Positions 22,041 to 33,171 of a DNA stretch of 64,000 bases are shown one piece after another. The DNA comes from Acephala macrosclerotiorum. Taxonomy: Eukaryota; Ascomycota; Leotiomycetes; Helotiales; Mollisiaceae. The notes beneath the pieces were generated by a model, which searched no databases, was not told the origin of the DNA, and was given only the letters and a program-made list of their open reading frames with translations. Within the stretch, counting starts at the first letter, position 1. Every line of letters begins with the position of its first letter. Made by a program: the position numbers and the translations under genes. The stretch lies in contig MU119227.1 in assembly GCA_014904845.1 (NCBI GenBank), positions 310,001 to 374,000 of the forward strand. Reading direction: 5' to 3'.

Positions 22041-22783
22041 TGACGAGACTGGCACACTGCCTCCAGCTGCCGCCACGACTGGTGAACTCGAGCGTCGTGT
22101 GAAGAGCCCACGAAGCTTAGAAAATGCTTTCTTCATGATCTAGTTGTGAAGTTGCGATATATGACTGATATCAATATGCTAGAATTTTCCTATCCATTAA
22201 ATGAACGAGAAAAAGACCTGATGGAAGAGCTGCCACTTGATATTATGACTGAGAAAAGTAATTGGAACAAGAACGCCAATATCTGCAACGGAAGAGTGAA
22301 AAAGCTTTAGCTAGAGACTATCTGATCTCGATAAGGATAGAGCTGTCTCAGTTCAGCCTACACTAGCTGGGAATTGACAAGTAGCTAGTCTCTGATTCAA
22401 GCCACCACGCCAAGAACAAAACTTCAGAATTCGCGATGCAGAGAGCGGTGTGGACTTCGAGTCTCTTTTACAGTATGTGGCCATGGACGTAGGTCAGAAG
22501 ATTTGACTGCTTCCACTTTTAGTGTCGCCTCTGTAGAGGGAGGATGGCACCTTCGCTATTGCTTTCCGTAGCGGTGATTTCACCACTTATGGCCAGACTT
22601 TCAAAATGTCTATAGTGTTCCAGACCTGTACTTCACTACGGTCCAACATTCTCCACCTGGCATCAACTAATCTCACTTAGCAAGGAAAGAATCATGCTGG
22701 GCATGGAGATGATGTTACCCCTCAGATGGTGATATGTGCAAGAGCTCCATGTCATCGCCATCGAAGAGTCTTGGCATAGAAGA
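22041..22783. other. remnant coding-like frames, unknown
   Basis: A plus-strand frame from about 22100 to 22310 reads like protein (LVVKLRYMTDINMLEFSYPL, ERDLMEEL-like helix) but lacks a clear start. A second snippet near 22435-22490 reads RIRDAESGVDFESLLQYVAM and a third near 22536 reads EDGTFAIAFRSGDFTTYG, each cut by stops. Together they look like a decayed gene that I do not recognise. Confidence 0.3.
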
Positions 22784-23440
22784 CTACATGAATCCTTTCC
22801 CATAGATCTTCTCGCCGAGAATTCTCAACTTCGCCGGCATCATGCTATCGCCATAATGTTCCTGGATGTCCGACTTCTCCACCGCACTGCTGATATCCGC
22901 CCATTGATCGCCTCCAGTAGCTAGCCTAACACACTCCCTTCTCTTTGCATTATTCCACCAGCTGGGTAGAATGCCATTTCGTTTCTCTGCTAGCGTCAAG
23001 AATTCGTTGAAATCAGGTAATGGGTCGTCGCCATTGTAGATGCCAACTGTGTTTGCTCCAAACGCGTATTCGTCCTCGCAGCGCATGCGGAAACAATCGA
23101 TCAACTGAACCATTGCCTGCCGCTCAGGCAGCTTGTGAAGGAAATCATTCCTAGCTAGACCGAGCATTTGATTCATGCTATGAAAGCCTGGGTTGTGTTG
23201 ACCCCCAGCAGAGGAGGATGAGGATGGATTTGAGGTGGGGGAGGGGGCGGATGGGCCGTCGTGAGCAGCGGCTTGAGACGCGCAGATGCGTTTATGAACC
23301 TTCCAATCGTCCTTCTGGCATTCCCTCGAGCAGTAGAGGGTCGTTTGGCATTTGGCACAGCGCTTGAGGGGTTGTGGTAAGTCGCTCTGGGGTTTGTGGC
23401 ATTTTGAGCAACTCTGAGGGGAAGGCTGAGCGGTCTCCAT
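22784..23440 (-). CDS. MYND-type zinc finger protein
   Basis: Single exon, 218 aa, ATG at 23440. The N-terminal MYND finger has all eight ligands: C11, C14, C28, C31, C37, C41, H49 and C53 (CSKCHKP..RCAKCQTTLYCSRECQKDDWKVHKRIC). A Ser/Pro linker follows, then a helical region (MLGLARNDFLHKLPERQAM, LIDCFRMRCEDEYAFG, FLTLAEKRNGILPSWW) found in many fungal MYND proteins of this size. MYND fingers mediate protein-protein contacts. The partner is not known, and no SET domain is present. The gene is intact and stands at the left border of the five-copy tandem family. Confidence 0.88.
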   Translation of the reverse strand: METAQPSPQSCSKCHKPQSDLPQPLKRCAKCQTTLYCSRECQKDDWKVHKRICASQAAAHDGPSAPSPTSNPSSSSSAGGQHNPGFHSMNQMLGLARNDFLHKLPERQAMVQLIDCFRMRCEDEYAFGANTVGIYNGDDPLPDFNEFLTLAEKRNGILPSWWNNAKRRECVRLATGGDQWADISSAVEKSDIQEHYGDSMMPAKLRILGEKIYGKGFM

Positions 23441-23979
23441 TTTTATAGATTATTGATCGATCGATGGATGATCTAACGTTAGTGAAGAGTTTGTTAGAAT
23501 ATTTTATGCCAAACTTGTGATCAATCATACCTTTTCACCGCCCAAAGCGGGTTATCGTGACAGTTTAAAGATGTTTGTAGAGCCTCGTCCTGTCCTCATC
23601 CCTGCAGCGCTCCTTTCAGAGGTAAATCACATGACACCATTCAATGTTAGCAAAAGTTGGGAAGGGATTGAGAGTTCTTCTTTCAGAATAGAAAATTTTC
23701 AAGAGTTCTGACGAGATGTTCTTCTCTTCTACACTCATTCATGACCAATGGTGTCTTCTGAGATGCTCTTTCCACATTCATCCGAAGATTTTAACCGCAT
23801 CGGGACAACGTATCGCCGTCATTTCGCTTTAAAAATCATAAACAACAACCGTCTTTTCGTTGCATTTTTGTCCCTTCTATCAAGAAACTCTTGTATAGTT
23901 CATACTGCCATCCAAATAGGAGACCACGTCCTCGCTTAGCTGCCACAATCGCCCCTGGGAACCCCCACTTTTCACTGCT
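23441..23979. other. intergenic
   Basis: Contains the MYND gene upstream region and the 3' flank of paralogue A. No gene or repeat was seen. Confidence 0.5.
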
Positions 23980-25379
23980 TTATTGAGAGATACGATACCA
24001 ATTGTCCGCCATGTCCTCGGCCTCCTCAACCATATACATCCCTTCAGACATATCTGCGTCGATAAAACACGTCGAAGTCTTCTTCCAAGGCTCAGCATTC
24101 CGATCGAGGTTACCATTAAAAGTCCCTAATTCTGAGGATGATTGTCGAGCTGGAGTTGTCCATATCTGTGGTATAAATTCGCCAGATAATGAAGAGGCAC
24201 CAACAAAAGATGGATTGGATATTGTTTTCGGTGGTGCGAGATAAGGATCCGATGTGCTCGCGGACTCGGACAGCTCTTCGAATCCGAACGGCAAACTACT
24301 TGACTCGACCACATCATCGAAGTCGGACCTCGGAACCTGAAACCCTCGTGGATACGAAGTATCATATACCACATCTGCTCCGTGGACTGGGTGAGGCTGA
24401 GGTTGCCATTCCGAGTGGAACCGGCCATCGAGGTGGCCAGGTGGATACTCGCAGCGTTGCAAAGACGGACTCGTCGGGCTGAAGGAAACACCAAGTTGGC
24501 TCTCAAGCATTGGGCCATACTGAAAAGGGTCCATTACCATCATATTTTGCGATTCTTGGAAACTTTTTGTGGCCATTCTGGGTGTCCATGGTTGTTGCTT
24601 TGGATTTGAGTCCATTTCCCCATGCGTGCTGTATTTTCTGGGCGAATTTGTCACCTCGAGTTGAGGCAGAGCAGGGGTTAGAAGCGTACTAACCGGTTTG
24701 CCACGTTTCTATATACTTTATCAACATCAACAGTCTGCTGCATGTTGAATTGCTCAGACTTTTGCTGACACTTTCTGCTGGGGACATCGCTAAATGGCAT
24801 ATGGGCGAATGTGGCTCCGGGCTGGTCATTTGGATAGGTATCTATCCCAAGTGCCTGGATGTTGCCGAATACGTCTCCGTATGGCTTTACGCCAACCATG
24901 AATCGATTGTCGTTTTTTGAGCTCCACGACACCATTGCGGTTTCGTGAAAGGTAGGTCTGTCGCGAAGAAAAGATGAATCCTCGCCAACGCTCATCGTTT
25001 GAGGCAAAGTACCAATTTCATCACTCATTGGCATATCTGTGTCGTAGCTAGTAGCTGTGCCAGTATCAGACACTGGGCGTGCATGCACTAGGCCAGCCGA
25101 AATCAGATGGTTAGACGTTGAATTCACGGATGACCCTGTTTCTATCGTGTGTCGACACTATTTCTGTTCAGTAGCTGCACAATGGAGCTCTGAGATGGAG
25201 ACAGTATTGCATACTTTGACTTTCTTTTGGCGACATTGCATGCAAGCACCCACTTTTCGAACTCTCGCAGTCTCGAGCTTTTCCGCAGGTTCGTATGGTC
25301 GACGTGTACGGCCGATTATCGACGAGGATTTTGGACATTGTGAGCTAGAGCGATGTGCGTCAGCCTTGCCTTTGGGCAT
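23980..25379 (-). CDS. tandem family copy A (type I): C-x2-C-x6-C-x-H finger protein
   Basis: Three exons, 25379..25215, 25157..24694 and 24637..23980, give 428 aa, frame kept throughout. The N-terminal block RRPYEPAEKLETARVRKVGA leads to CMQCRQKKVK. An intron (GTATGC..ATAG) follows, and the next exon begins CRHTIE, so splicing builds C-x2-C-x6-C-x-H. This resembles the first half of a fungal Zn2Cys6 cluster, but the second half is absent. The rest (about 370 residues) is acidic, Ser/Pro/Met-rich and disordered-looking, like an activation region. A DNA-binding or regulatory role is inference. This is the only intact type I copy; copy C is its damaged sister. The third-exon acceptor CGCCCAG was chosen because it alone keeps frame. 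Confidence 0.68.
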
Positions 25380-25558
25380 AGTAAAGCTAGCCTCTAAAAA
25401 CAACGTGATAGGATCCGTTGTAGTTGGCCAAGAAATCGCCCTTGAGTAGGAAGGTTCAAGATCTGAGGCTTATCGGATCAAAACGCAAGTATGGTACGAG
25501 AGCAGTTCTTGGTATCAAGGCAGAATATCTGAACTGAGAACATTGCAAAGTCCAAATA

Positions 25559-25590
25559 GGATCCATAGCATTCTTATGTTCATCTCACCG
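25559..25590 (-). promoter_or_regulatory. type I promoter block upstream of copy A
   Basis: The plus-strand text GGATCCATAGCATTCTTATG plus the following TTCATCTCACCG recurs upstream of copy C (30802-30838). On the coding strand it gives an ACATAAGA, TATA-like element about 190 bases before the ATG. Confidence 0.45.
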
Positions 25591-27259
25591 AAGCAAGGTG
25601 CTGTCTTTCGAACTGGCCTGTGCTTTGTTACCTGTCCATGCAGGGATTGTACAGTACAAGTACTTACCTGTCATCCGCTACCGTTGGGTATCTCGGCCTG
25701 TGAGGAAGAGCCATTGCTGCGAGATGATGCTAAAGTCCATTCCATTAGAAGAATCTTACCATCAAGTCTTAAGATACATAAGTGGCAAAATTCCCTCCAC
25801 ACTCATTAGTTGCTGGAGGATACTGCAAGGTGGGCGAATATACCCCGCTGTCCGCAGCGTCTCTTGGGCGGTGTCCTATCAGCACGTCGGATTTCTCTTC
25901 GTAGTTCGAGAGGGATAGATCGCTTATGCACGGTAGTGGGGTATAGCTAACTTCTCTCCATCTGCGGTCCCAAGTTTATGTTTGGAGCACCGAACAGGAT
26001 ATTTAAACGAGGTTGACCGCATCGGCGTGGAGCTACCTGGTAACGCCTCAACCCACGGCCCGGTTCTCATCTCGTCACGATTCCACCGAAGTTCCGTATG
26101 CTTCTGTGGCACATGCAGCAAACCCTACAACGCACCAAGGCAAAATAACATAGCGAGCCCGGGGTGTTCAAGGATGGCACAGACCAGAAAGTAAACTGTT
26201 TACCGGCTCTCATCCCCTGTCAGTGGCTGTCTCGCTACATTATTTTGCCCTGATACGTTGTAAAGCTATTGCATGTTCGCCGTTCCCTTCCGCCTTAACA
26301 GAAGCTGATCGTGTTATTTACCACTTGCTCTTCACCATCATCATATTGTTTTGAGGTCTGACTCTCGCGCGCATTCCTTTTCGAATTATACCAAAAACCA
26401 AATCGCGTTCCAATCAGCTCTGACTGAAACTGCAGCCCGTGCGGGATCCCAATGTTCCAGGATCCCTTGCGATGCTGCAGACCCTTGAGATGCTGCAGAC
26501 CTTTGGAATGCATGAATTACGACGACCCCACAGCTTCTGAGTCTGAACACCGCACGCTGATCGGGCGAGGGCCCCTGTCTGCCTCCCATTCGCGATATTC
26601 CTTCTCAAATTATACCCATCCACAAGGACACCTTCGGTCACGGCTGTCCCGTCACCGACAGAAAGCTTCGGCCACATCGCGTTTGACACAATGAAGAAAA
26701 TCGATTCGCGTCGCCCAATTGTATTCTAATATCCTTCGTTCGCACGCCTGATCTTTTCCCATCAGTAAAATCTCGGGAACTCTAAAGATGGCCGGTTCTA
26801 ACCTTGGGCCCAATCGTTCTCACACATTCCTCTCTCGGTCGCATTTATCTGGAACCATAGACACCGCAGGCGCGGATAGTAGCATCCCGAATAGCGCTCA
26901 CCGCGAGTCGATCAGCACTCCAACTCTTCCCGCCTCTGGAGTTGTCTGCACGCTTCACAACTATGAGTTGCTGATTCTATATATTTTTTTTATTTGGGCA
27001 AAGATATCAGCCTTATGATTGCGAAGCTGAAGTTTCAGGCTCACAGTAATGTCCCATACTCCCAAATCGCATTAGACAACGCTTTGCCAAGACGTGCAAA
27101 AGTCACGTATCTTATACCAATTCCAAAGTAGATTCCTCAGGATCTCAGCCTCGCTTGAAATTTGTTAAGCCCACAATCTCAGCAAGTACAATCATGGGCC
27201 ATGGATACGCCATCTTTCATAAGAACGGTATCTTTGCCCAGTCGTTGCAAACTGTGACC
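25591..27259. other. intergenic between copies A and B
   Basis: No supportable gene. A plus-strand ATG frame at 26788-27018 (76 codons) has no family match. A short tandem repeat lies at 26471-26506. Confidence 0.4.
26471..26506. repeat. 18-bp direct repeat x2
   Basis: GATGCTGCAGACCCTTGA is followed directly by GATGCTGCAGACCTTTGG, two mismatches. Confidence 0.7.
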
Positions 27260-27300
27260 AAGTCCAAGCAAGGCTGGGAAATTGTAAAACGCTGTTTTAA
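27260..27300. repeat. unit-end marker, downstream of copy B
   Basis: AAGTCCAAGCAAGGCTGGGA followed by AATT..AACGCTGTTT. Related blocks occur downstream of copies C (29759), D (32692) and E (36229). It marks the 3' flank of each duplicated unit. Confidence 0.6.
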
Positions 27301-27464
27301 AGTTTATTCAAAGCTGAGTATCCGAGCATCATCTCATTCATTGAACTCATCTCATACTTTTTGACCCACAAACATGTCCACGTTCCCAAATCATACCGAT
27401 ACCGGTACCAACACCCTTCACCAGTTTCCATTCGTGCCATATACCGCCACTCGTCCTACTAACC

Positions 27465-28461
27465 TCATACTGATTTCGATGGAACTCTGGAGGGGTCATA
27501 GTCTTGAAGTGGCTGATAGGCGTCGTAAACTTCATCTCCGAAGGTATTGTGTAGAAGTGTATCGAGTGAGCCTAGCAGCATCGACTGGTAATCATCGTCA
27601 AAATGGAGCGAGGGAAGGGGTCCATAAGCATCAGTGTCAAGACCCTCTCCAGCTGCTTTGGAATTGACCTTGGCAGAAAAGGCACTGCTCCCATTGTAAG
27701 AGGAGCCCTATCGGATATGACTGGCACATGCGATTGCAATTCCCCCTGAGAAGCTGTGTTTTGAACTTGCAGGCCCTGCCCTTTCTCAAACATCGTTGGT
27801 TGCTGAGTTCCAGATGAAGATGTCCAGAGTTCGAGTGCTCTCTCCAATTTATCCGGAGATAGAGCAGATGGATCGTAGTCGTGCCCGAACCTTTGATCAC
27901 TGCGATCTATGTTCAGCACCTCTGCAGAAGCAGTGACCTGCGTGGAGTGCGCGGAAGTCTCATAGGATTGGAATTTACTGGCGGGTGTAGCCATCCAGCC
28001 TTCGTACAATTCGTCCAGAGGTGTCGTCGTGTCTGACTGCAACCGTTGATTGTCTGTGCTCCAAGTTTGAACGATTCCGAATAGATCGAAACCACACTTC
28101 TCTTGACCGATGGATGACTCTACTCCTAACTCCGTGTCCGAGATCGCTCGGGAAAATGTATCGAATTCTTGGGCGAAGTGTGAATTTGATGTAATCGTAT
28201 TTGTAGCTCCCCATTGTAGAGTATGGGGGCACTATAGAGTGTCAGTAAATTAGTCAGGACTGGACTTATTTTTTTTTCTTTCGGCAATCTTACTCTAACT
28301 TTCTTTCGACGACAATCAGGACAAGCGCCGGCCTTCCTAACCTTAGCTACTTCAAGTCGCCTCTGTGGAGAGTAGCGACGGCGTTGGTGGGTAGAAACCG
28401 GGTTTGACAGCTGTACAGAGCCTTTGCCTGTATTGCTCTTTTGAGATTGTTGTCGCTGCAT
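27465..28461 (-). CDS. tandem family copy B (type II): C-x2-C-x6-C-x-H finger protein
   Basis: Modelled as 28461..28294, 28231..27728 and 27668..27465, giving 291 aa. The block RRRYSPQRRLEVAKVRKAGA is followed by CPDCRRKKVR, the conserved intron (GTAAGA..CTATAG), then CPHTLQ. The C-terminus YQSMLLGSLDTLLHNTFGDE plus VYDAYQPL aligns with copy E over more than 40 residues, but lies in a different frame from the preceding exon. A 59-nt intron GTGCCA..CCAAG would join them in phase, but its donor is weak and copy E has no intron there, so a frameshift is a real alternative. Function is unknown; regulatory or DNA-binding is inferred from the half-Zn2Cys6 look. Confidence 0.55.
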
Positions 28462-28618
28462 GTCAACAGCGCTCAAGACAGAAAGGTAGTATCCGACACA
28501 AGTAGAAACAACAATCGAAACAATAATCGAAAACAACAAAAGCTACATGCAATCTTCTGCTCAATTGCGACGAATTTTAGCTGACACTGCAAACCTCGTC
28601 TTGAAAGGTAAATCCATA

Positions 28619-28660
28619 GTCATCTTATATCCGTAGCTACACCGACAGTATTCACAATCT
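28619..28660 (-). promoter_or_regulatory. type II promoter block upstream of copy B
   Basis: Plus-strand ATCTTATATCCGTAGCTAC then ACCGACAGTATTCACAATC. On the coding strand this gives CGGTGTAGCTACGGATATAA, with the TATA-like GGATATAAG about 165 bases before the ATG. Closely similar blocks precede copies D and E. Confidence 0.55.
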
Positions 28661-28689
28661 GCACTTTCCTCCAAGGGGCCAGATTCAAC

Positions 28690-28845
28690 TCATGGGATTG
28701 GTGTCACCGTCAGCAAGAGCAGCCCCACCAGCATCAACAGTACAAACGCCAATAGACATCGAACAGATGGCATCAAATCCAGCCCGAATCTACCTTCAAC
28801 AACACCCGTCGCAGTGCTGAACAGCCTGAACGAAGATGCGTCCAT
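28690..28845 (-). CDS. possible 51-aa membrane peptide upstream of copy B
   Basis: An ATG frame (MDASSFRLFSTATGVVEGRF..) ends in a strong hydrophobic segment, CLLAFVLLMLVGLLLLTV. It lies just upstream of the copy B promoter on the same strand, and the DNA is partly shared with the flank of copy D (about 34360-34450), where the frame is not kept. That argues against a conserved gene. Low confidence. Confidence 0.25.
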   Translation of the reverse strand: MDASSFRLFSTATGVVEGRFGLDLMPSVRCLLAFVLLMLVGLLLLTVTPIP

Positions 28846-29920
28846 GATATGGCGCGATCTCGCCGGTTTCTCAGTCTCAGGACGCGCCCCACTGGATGGC
28901 CAATGATCATAATGGCTAAGTTGGGAGATTCTCCTTAAAGATCTACGTTCGAGGCGAGAGTATTTATGGGCATGTTGTGAAAATCGGGGAAGGACGTTGA
29001 TAGATATAAAGTGGCGCAAGCGAAGTGAGGCTGTATTGCAGGGCTTCCAATGCCAGTCAACCGCCACTCAAAACTCGATTTAATGGTGAAATAGCGGGGA
29101 ACGGAGGATATAAACAGCAGTATTGCAGATCTTATAGCCTCGGAGTAAGATTGTTGGACCAGAGAAATCGAGTTTTGTGCAAGCCTCACCACAGCACACC
29201 GAAGGCGGGCAAGCCACATCTTTCGAGCAATCACATGGTTATGCTGACTATCCGAGAACAACAAACGAACAATAAACGACCTGGAACACTCCAGAGGTCA
29301 TGCAGCTCACAGGGTTTTGCTCTCTTACAGAGAGAGGTACGGCTTGCAGGACCTAGAAAAGTGCTCGATGCACTTTTGGTGGTCGACCGCCTCACTTGGC
29401 GGGACGAGGTGTTTCAGTGAAGTTGCAATTGCTTCAATTATGCTAGCTTCGTTGCTTCTCTGGTCGAGTGATGAGTGAGGCTTCTGGGAGATTTAAAATG
29501 CTGATGATTGCAGGATGTACCCCTTACGAAGTCCTTTCGCACGCTAAATCCAACCCCTTGTGTTCGTTGTTGACTTATCCGCTCGAAGCCTTTCTCGCAG
29601 CACTCACCGAGACCTGACTAGTGGTCACTGAATTGAATTTTAGGGGCCTTGCCAGGACTTTTTTGTACTCACATGTCTTAAGGAAGTCTGACCATTGGCC
29701 AATGTCATACTGCTTTACTAAACATGATACGTGAACCCAGCTCAGTCTTTGCAAATGTACAGGTCAGGCTGGGATATTGAAAACCCTGGCAGTCACTTGA
29801 CTAAATACAGAGCCTCAGGTAAGTCTACGACTGTGATATTAGCAAGCGATTCAATATCCCAGTCCATGAAAGACAATGCGCCTTAATTCCTTCGCTAGGC
29901 ACTTGTCAAGATTACGGACA
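28846..29920. other. intergenic between copies B and C
   Basis: No gene recognised. Includes the C-unit marker at 29759-29785 (CAGGTCAGGCTGGGATATTG), preceded by a TTGGCCAATG block that also precedes the D-unit marker. Confidence 0.45.
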
Positions 29921-30085
29921 GACATCGACATTCACCAAGTCCACCTTGGAGCGAAGCTGTAAAGGAGCTGACGCTTCTATACAAGTGCTCCCGCACATCG
30001 CTAACTATGCCGCAACATGCACGAAATTCCGCTTCCCATCCTCGATCGCATATTATAGAGCTCGCTTTCCCCATTCATTGATAGG
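29921..30085. repeat. dispersed direct repeat, copy 1
   Basis: The core from 29970 (GACGCTTCTATACAAGTGCT, then CCCGCACATCGCTAACTATG) recurs at 39332 with few differences over about 110 bases. The leading 35 bases (CACCAAGTCCACCTTGGAGC region) also resemble 36155-36190. This copy abuts the truncated end of pseudogene C. Confidence 0.75.
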
Positions 30086-30641
30086 TGTCGACCTCGAGTA
30101 TCTGGACATTGCCGGAAAAGTCTCTGTACTGCTGTATGTCGGCATTATATCGATTATCGTATCTCGAAGCCGACGACAAAGTTCTGGTGTTGTTACAGAG
30201 ATCCCGAGGATCTTCTCCCTGAAGAGAAGATGCATCCTCGCCAACGTTAACCGCTTGAAACGAAGCCCCGATATCAGCACCCATCGGCACACCTGCGCTC
30301 TTGCTAGTTGCTGTATCCATACTAGACATTAATTGTTCAAGTAACAGCCTAGCTGAAGTCAAGCATTCCGATGTCGAGTTTGAGCTCATGCTTTGTATCG
30401 TGTGTCGACACCAATTTCGTTTTCAGCGCTTGCACCCTATTATCCTAGTATCTGATATTGGGGCAGCATTACATACCTTCGCTTTTTTCTGGCGACATTG
30501 CATACAAGCACCAACTTTTCGAACTCTCGCCGTCTCGAGTTTTTCCGCAGGTTCGTATGGTCGACGCCTGCGGGCAACAGTCGAGGAGGATCTTAGACCC
30601 CATAAGCCCAAGTGATTTGCGGACTTCCCATCACCGCACAT
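30075..30641 (-). pseudogene. tandem family copy C (type I), truncated
   Basis: The first exon (30641..30477) is exactly as long as in copy A (165 nt) and encodes RRRPYEPAEKLETARVRKVG then ACMQCRQKKAK, with a good donor GTATGT. The expected second exon starts CRHTIQ at 30410, but the two bases before it are GG, not AG (copy A: ATAG), so the usual splice would fail. The homologous frame continues (NSTSECLTSA, VNVGEDASSL, SGNVQILEVDTYQ) and stops at 30075. Copy A runs on for about 300 more residues. The stop lies where the dispersed repeat 29921-30085 begins, suggesting that a rearrangement cut the gene. Confidence 0.7.
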
Positions 30642-30801
30642 AGTCAAGCTGGCAACAAAGAATGAATCCAAGGGGGTCTATTATACTTGCTATGATAAGA
30701 TTAAGAGCGATCTACCTTGAGTCAAGAGGCAGCTATCCTCTGAGAACACTTCTTTATGTCAAGGTACGGTATCTAGAGCGAAAGCAGTGCAATCTATAGA
30801 T

Positions 30802-30838
30802 GGGATCTATAGTATTCTTATATTCATCCTCACCGGAG
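30802..30838 (-). promoter_or_regulatory. type I promoter block upstream of copy C
   Basis: GGGATCTATAGTATTCTTAT then ATTCATCCTCACCGGAG on the plus strand, matching the block upstream of copy A. The coding strand carries GAATATAAGAA as TATA-like element. Confidence 0.45.
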
Positions 30839-30841
30839 TCA

Positions 30842-31898
30842 ATTTGCTTCCTTCGCTGGTTCTTCGTAATTTTTGAATGGTCAAGGGCCGTTTTCCAATC
30901 CCATCAGCCACTTTTGAGTGACCGGCGAACAACACCTGAGTTGAGGGACTCAAGCTTAAGCGAGCCGAGACAGGGAAACAGATTGTGCCTCGGGTATGCC
31001 ATGAAGCACTGCTTAAAGCTAATAGGGGCCGTGGCACGGGATACGGAACTTGACAGGGCTATCAAAGAACTGGATGGATGCAAAGCTCCACTTGATACCA
31101 TGCCACCGTGCGTCATGCTCTTAAACTCTTCGAGGCTGACTTGCAAATGTGGATGAGTACATCGGGGTAGCGACTTTGCTGCAATACTAAACACATTAGA
31201 AGTTAAGCTGCGTACTAAGTCGCTCTTATAGAGCGCCCTTCACACATCTCAGTCTAGCAGTGAAAACAGGAGAAGGCAATGCCTACACGTGATCGACTCC
31301 CCTGAGCGGTTCTGCCGGGGGGTCACGGGCGCGCCCGTTACCGCCCTGTCAAATTTTAAGCCTTCATGCCCCAGCACCCCCGGCAACGCCATAGAAATGT
31401 CTTTGAATAAACCAATGAGCAGTTTATTTTCTCAGCGTTTCTGCTCCGCCCGGCGGTCTTGGCGACGGCATGGAATTTGCCTCTTCCCTATGGACTCGCT
31501 TCACGATGGAGGGGCTACTTCGTCTCAGGCGTATCAAATCCAAAGTCTCCACATTTGAGATTTACTAGATGAGGTAATATTTCTTCGAATCCGAGAGATC
31601 TATTGGTCAAATCCCCCTTGCTCAGAAGAAGTCTCTAGAATTCTTGGCGGAATAGATACGCCGGATGCGAAGTAGAAACATAGGCGAAAGGAAGTTTGCG
31701 AGTAAGCTGGCATTGTTAGCGTCATAATTTCAAGCACATTTGCAATGTTCTGTGGTCTAGAGTATCCCTACTGCGTCCTGACTTCGGTGTGCCCCTGTCG
31801 AGGCGATCGTGACTTGACCTTAGCTTTTGATATCGCAAGTTAGATGCGGCCCAACGCTGCAGGCCAGCACAAAAAGTGGTCATCACGTTGGCGACTGG
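30842..31898. other. intergenic, partly GC-rich
   Basis: Open frames on both strands (30904-31194 minus, 31289-31558 plus) have no recognisable product. The patch 31300-31480 is clearly richer in GC and CpG than its neighbours, which may mean a different origin or escape from repeat-directed mutation. Confidence 0.35.
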
Positions 31899-32345
31899 TT
31901 AGCGGTAAATGACCTGCATTCTGCATTCTGCAGTCTGGCTTCTGCAGTCAGCCATTGTAGCAGCTGCTCGAAGTTTTGAAGCAACTGTAGCATCACGTGG
32001 CATCTTCGCTCCTATCAAAGAGTACGAACCAGCGGTATTGTTCATCTGGTCCATGGTAGCAATGTTGTTTTTGATGAGCATTGGGATTCCGTGCAACGCG
32101 CTTCGAGTGATTGCATTGGCTCTCTCAGCGTCGAGCATAGCTGCTATTGCCAACGCATCTGGGTTGATCTCGGTGACAGCATGAAGAACAGGATTTGATT
32201 CTTCAATTCGTGCGATATATGCCTGAAACAATTAGAACGGTCTCAAACCGCTGGGAAGATTCTGTCTACTTTAGTCAAATCCACGCCGGTCCATGCACCG
32301 CTCTCCAGTCCACAATACGCCACCGTGGGTATTTTTGGTCTTCCT
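31899..32345 (-). pseudogene. amidase-signature family N-terminal fragment
   Basis: GLESGAWTGVDLTK, then a consistent intron (32269-32223, GTAGAC..TTTCAG), then AYIARIEESNPVLHAVTEIN, DALAIAAMLDAERA, LHGIPMLIKNNIATMDQMNN and TAGSYSLIGAKMPRDATVAS. This is the N-terminal part of an amidase-signature enzyme: the LHGIP..KNNI stretch contains the first catalytic Lys, and the Ser-cis-Ser-Lys core that follows is missing. Similarity ends at KLRAA near 31965, and the frame runs into unrelated sequence with simple CTGCATTCTGCA repeats. The gene is a fragment and cannot be active. Confidence 0.75.
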
Positions 32346-33171
32346 CCGGGTATCAAGCCATCAAAAAGGACAGACACGGGATTCCGGCATGATCTCATGA
32401 TTCGGGAATCGATTGAACTCGGCTCATACAGCCTGCAAATTTGGCACTGAATAAAACATTGGGATCTCATATTTAAGTTGAGCTCAAAGTTGGGTTTCTC
32501 CTTCACGCCGGAGATATCAATTGATCATTCACAGAGTGCAGTGCACTGTGTGGTCTCTTGTAGAGAAATCTTTTGTCAATTCCCCAGCCTTAATTGAAAA
32601 CTGGCATGCGCCGTGGCCCATATTCTATGTTCGGTAGAGAGGGATGACATTGGCCAATGATCAGACTTATTGTGAGGATATGGGCTCAGATAAGTCCAGG
32701 CAAGGCTGGGAGATTAAGAAAGCTGTTTCTAAGATTGTTGATTCTTGATTACTTCGCGATTCGGTTGCGCTGCATTGAAATCTTCGAAGCTAGGTTCAGC
32801 GAATGAAGCCAAATCGCCCGAGTACCTAAACACTGATTGCATGCGAAAAGATAATGAAGTTGGAAATGTATGTCAATGGGACCAGCGAACGTCTCAGCAG
32901 TCACATGAAACCATGACAGCGATTCTGAGCTTTATGCAGGGTCTAGTATGCGAATATCATCTCTTTCATTCTGTTGATCTCGTACAAGTCGATTCCCGCG
33001 TCCAAATACCGACCGCAATGCTTGTTCCCGATTTCCGTGCCTACTAAGATCCTTTGGGTGTCCTAAAACGAATAGCTACCACAAATCGCTGGGACCCCTC
33101 CAAGGAGTTGTGGTATAGCTATAGCTTGGAAAGAGTTGATATACATCGTACTCTCTTTCATCAAGAACGCT
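32346..33171. other. intergenic with D-unit marker
   Basis: Marker block at 32692-32728 (AAGTCCAGGCAAGGCTGGGA then GATTAAGAAAGCTGTTT). From 33171 down to about 33100 the sequence is the dead C-terminal extension of copy D. No other gene was recognised. Confidence 0.45.

Noticed and set aside
30904..31194. 96-codon minus-strand frame with Ser-rich text
   Set aside because: Unassigned, no ATG in good context and no splice signal joining it to copy C.
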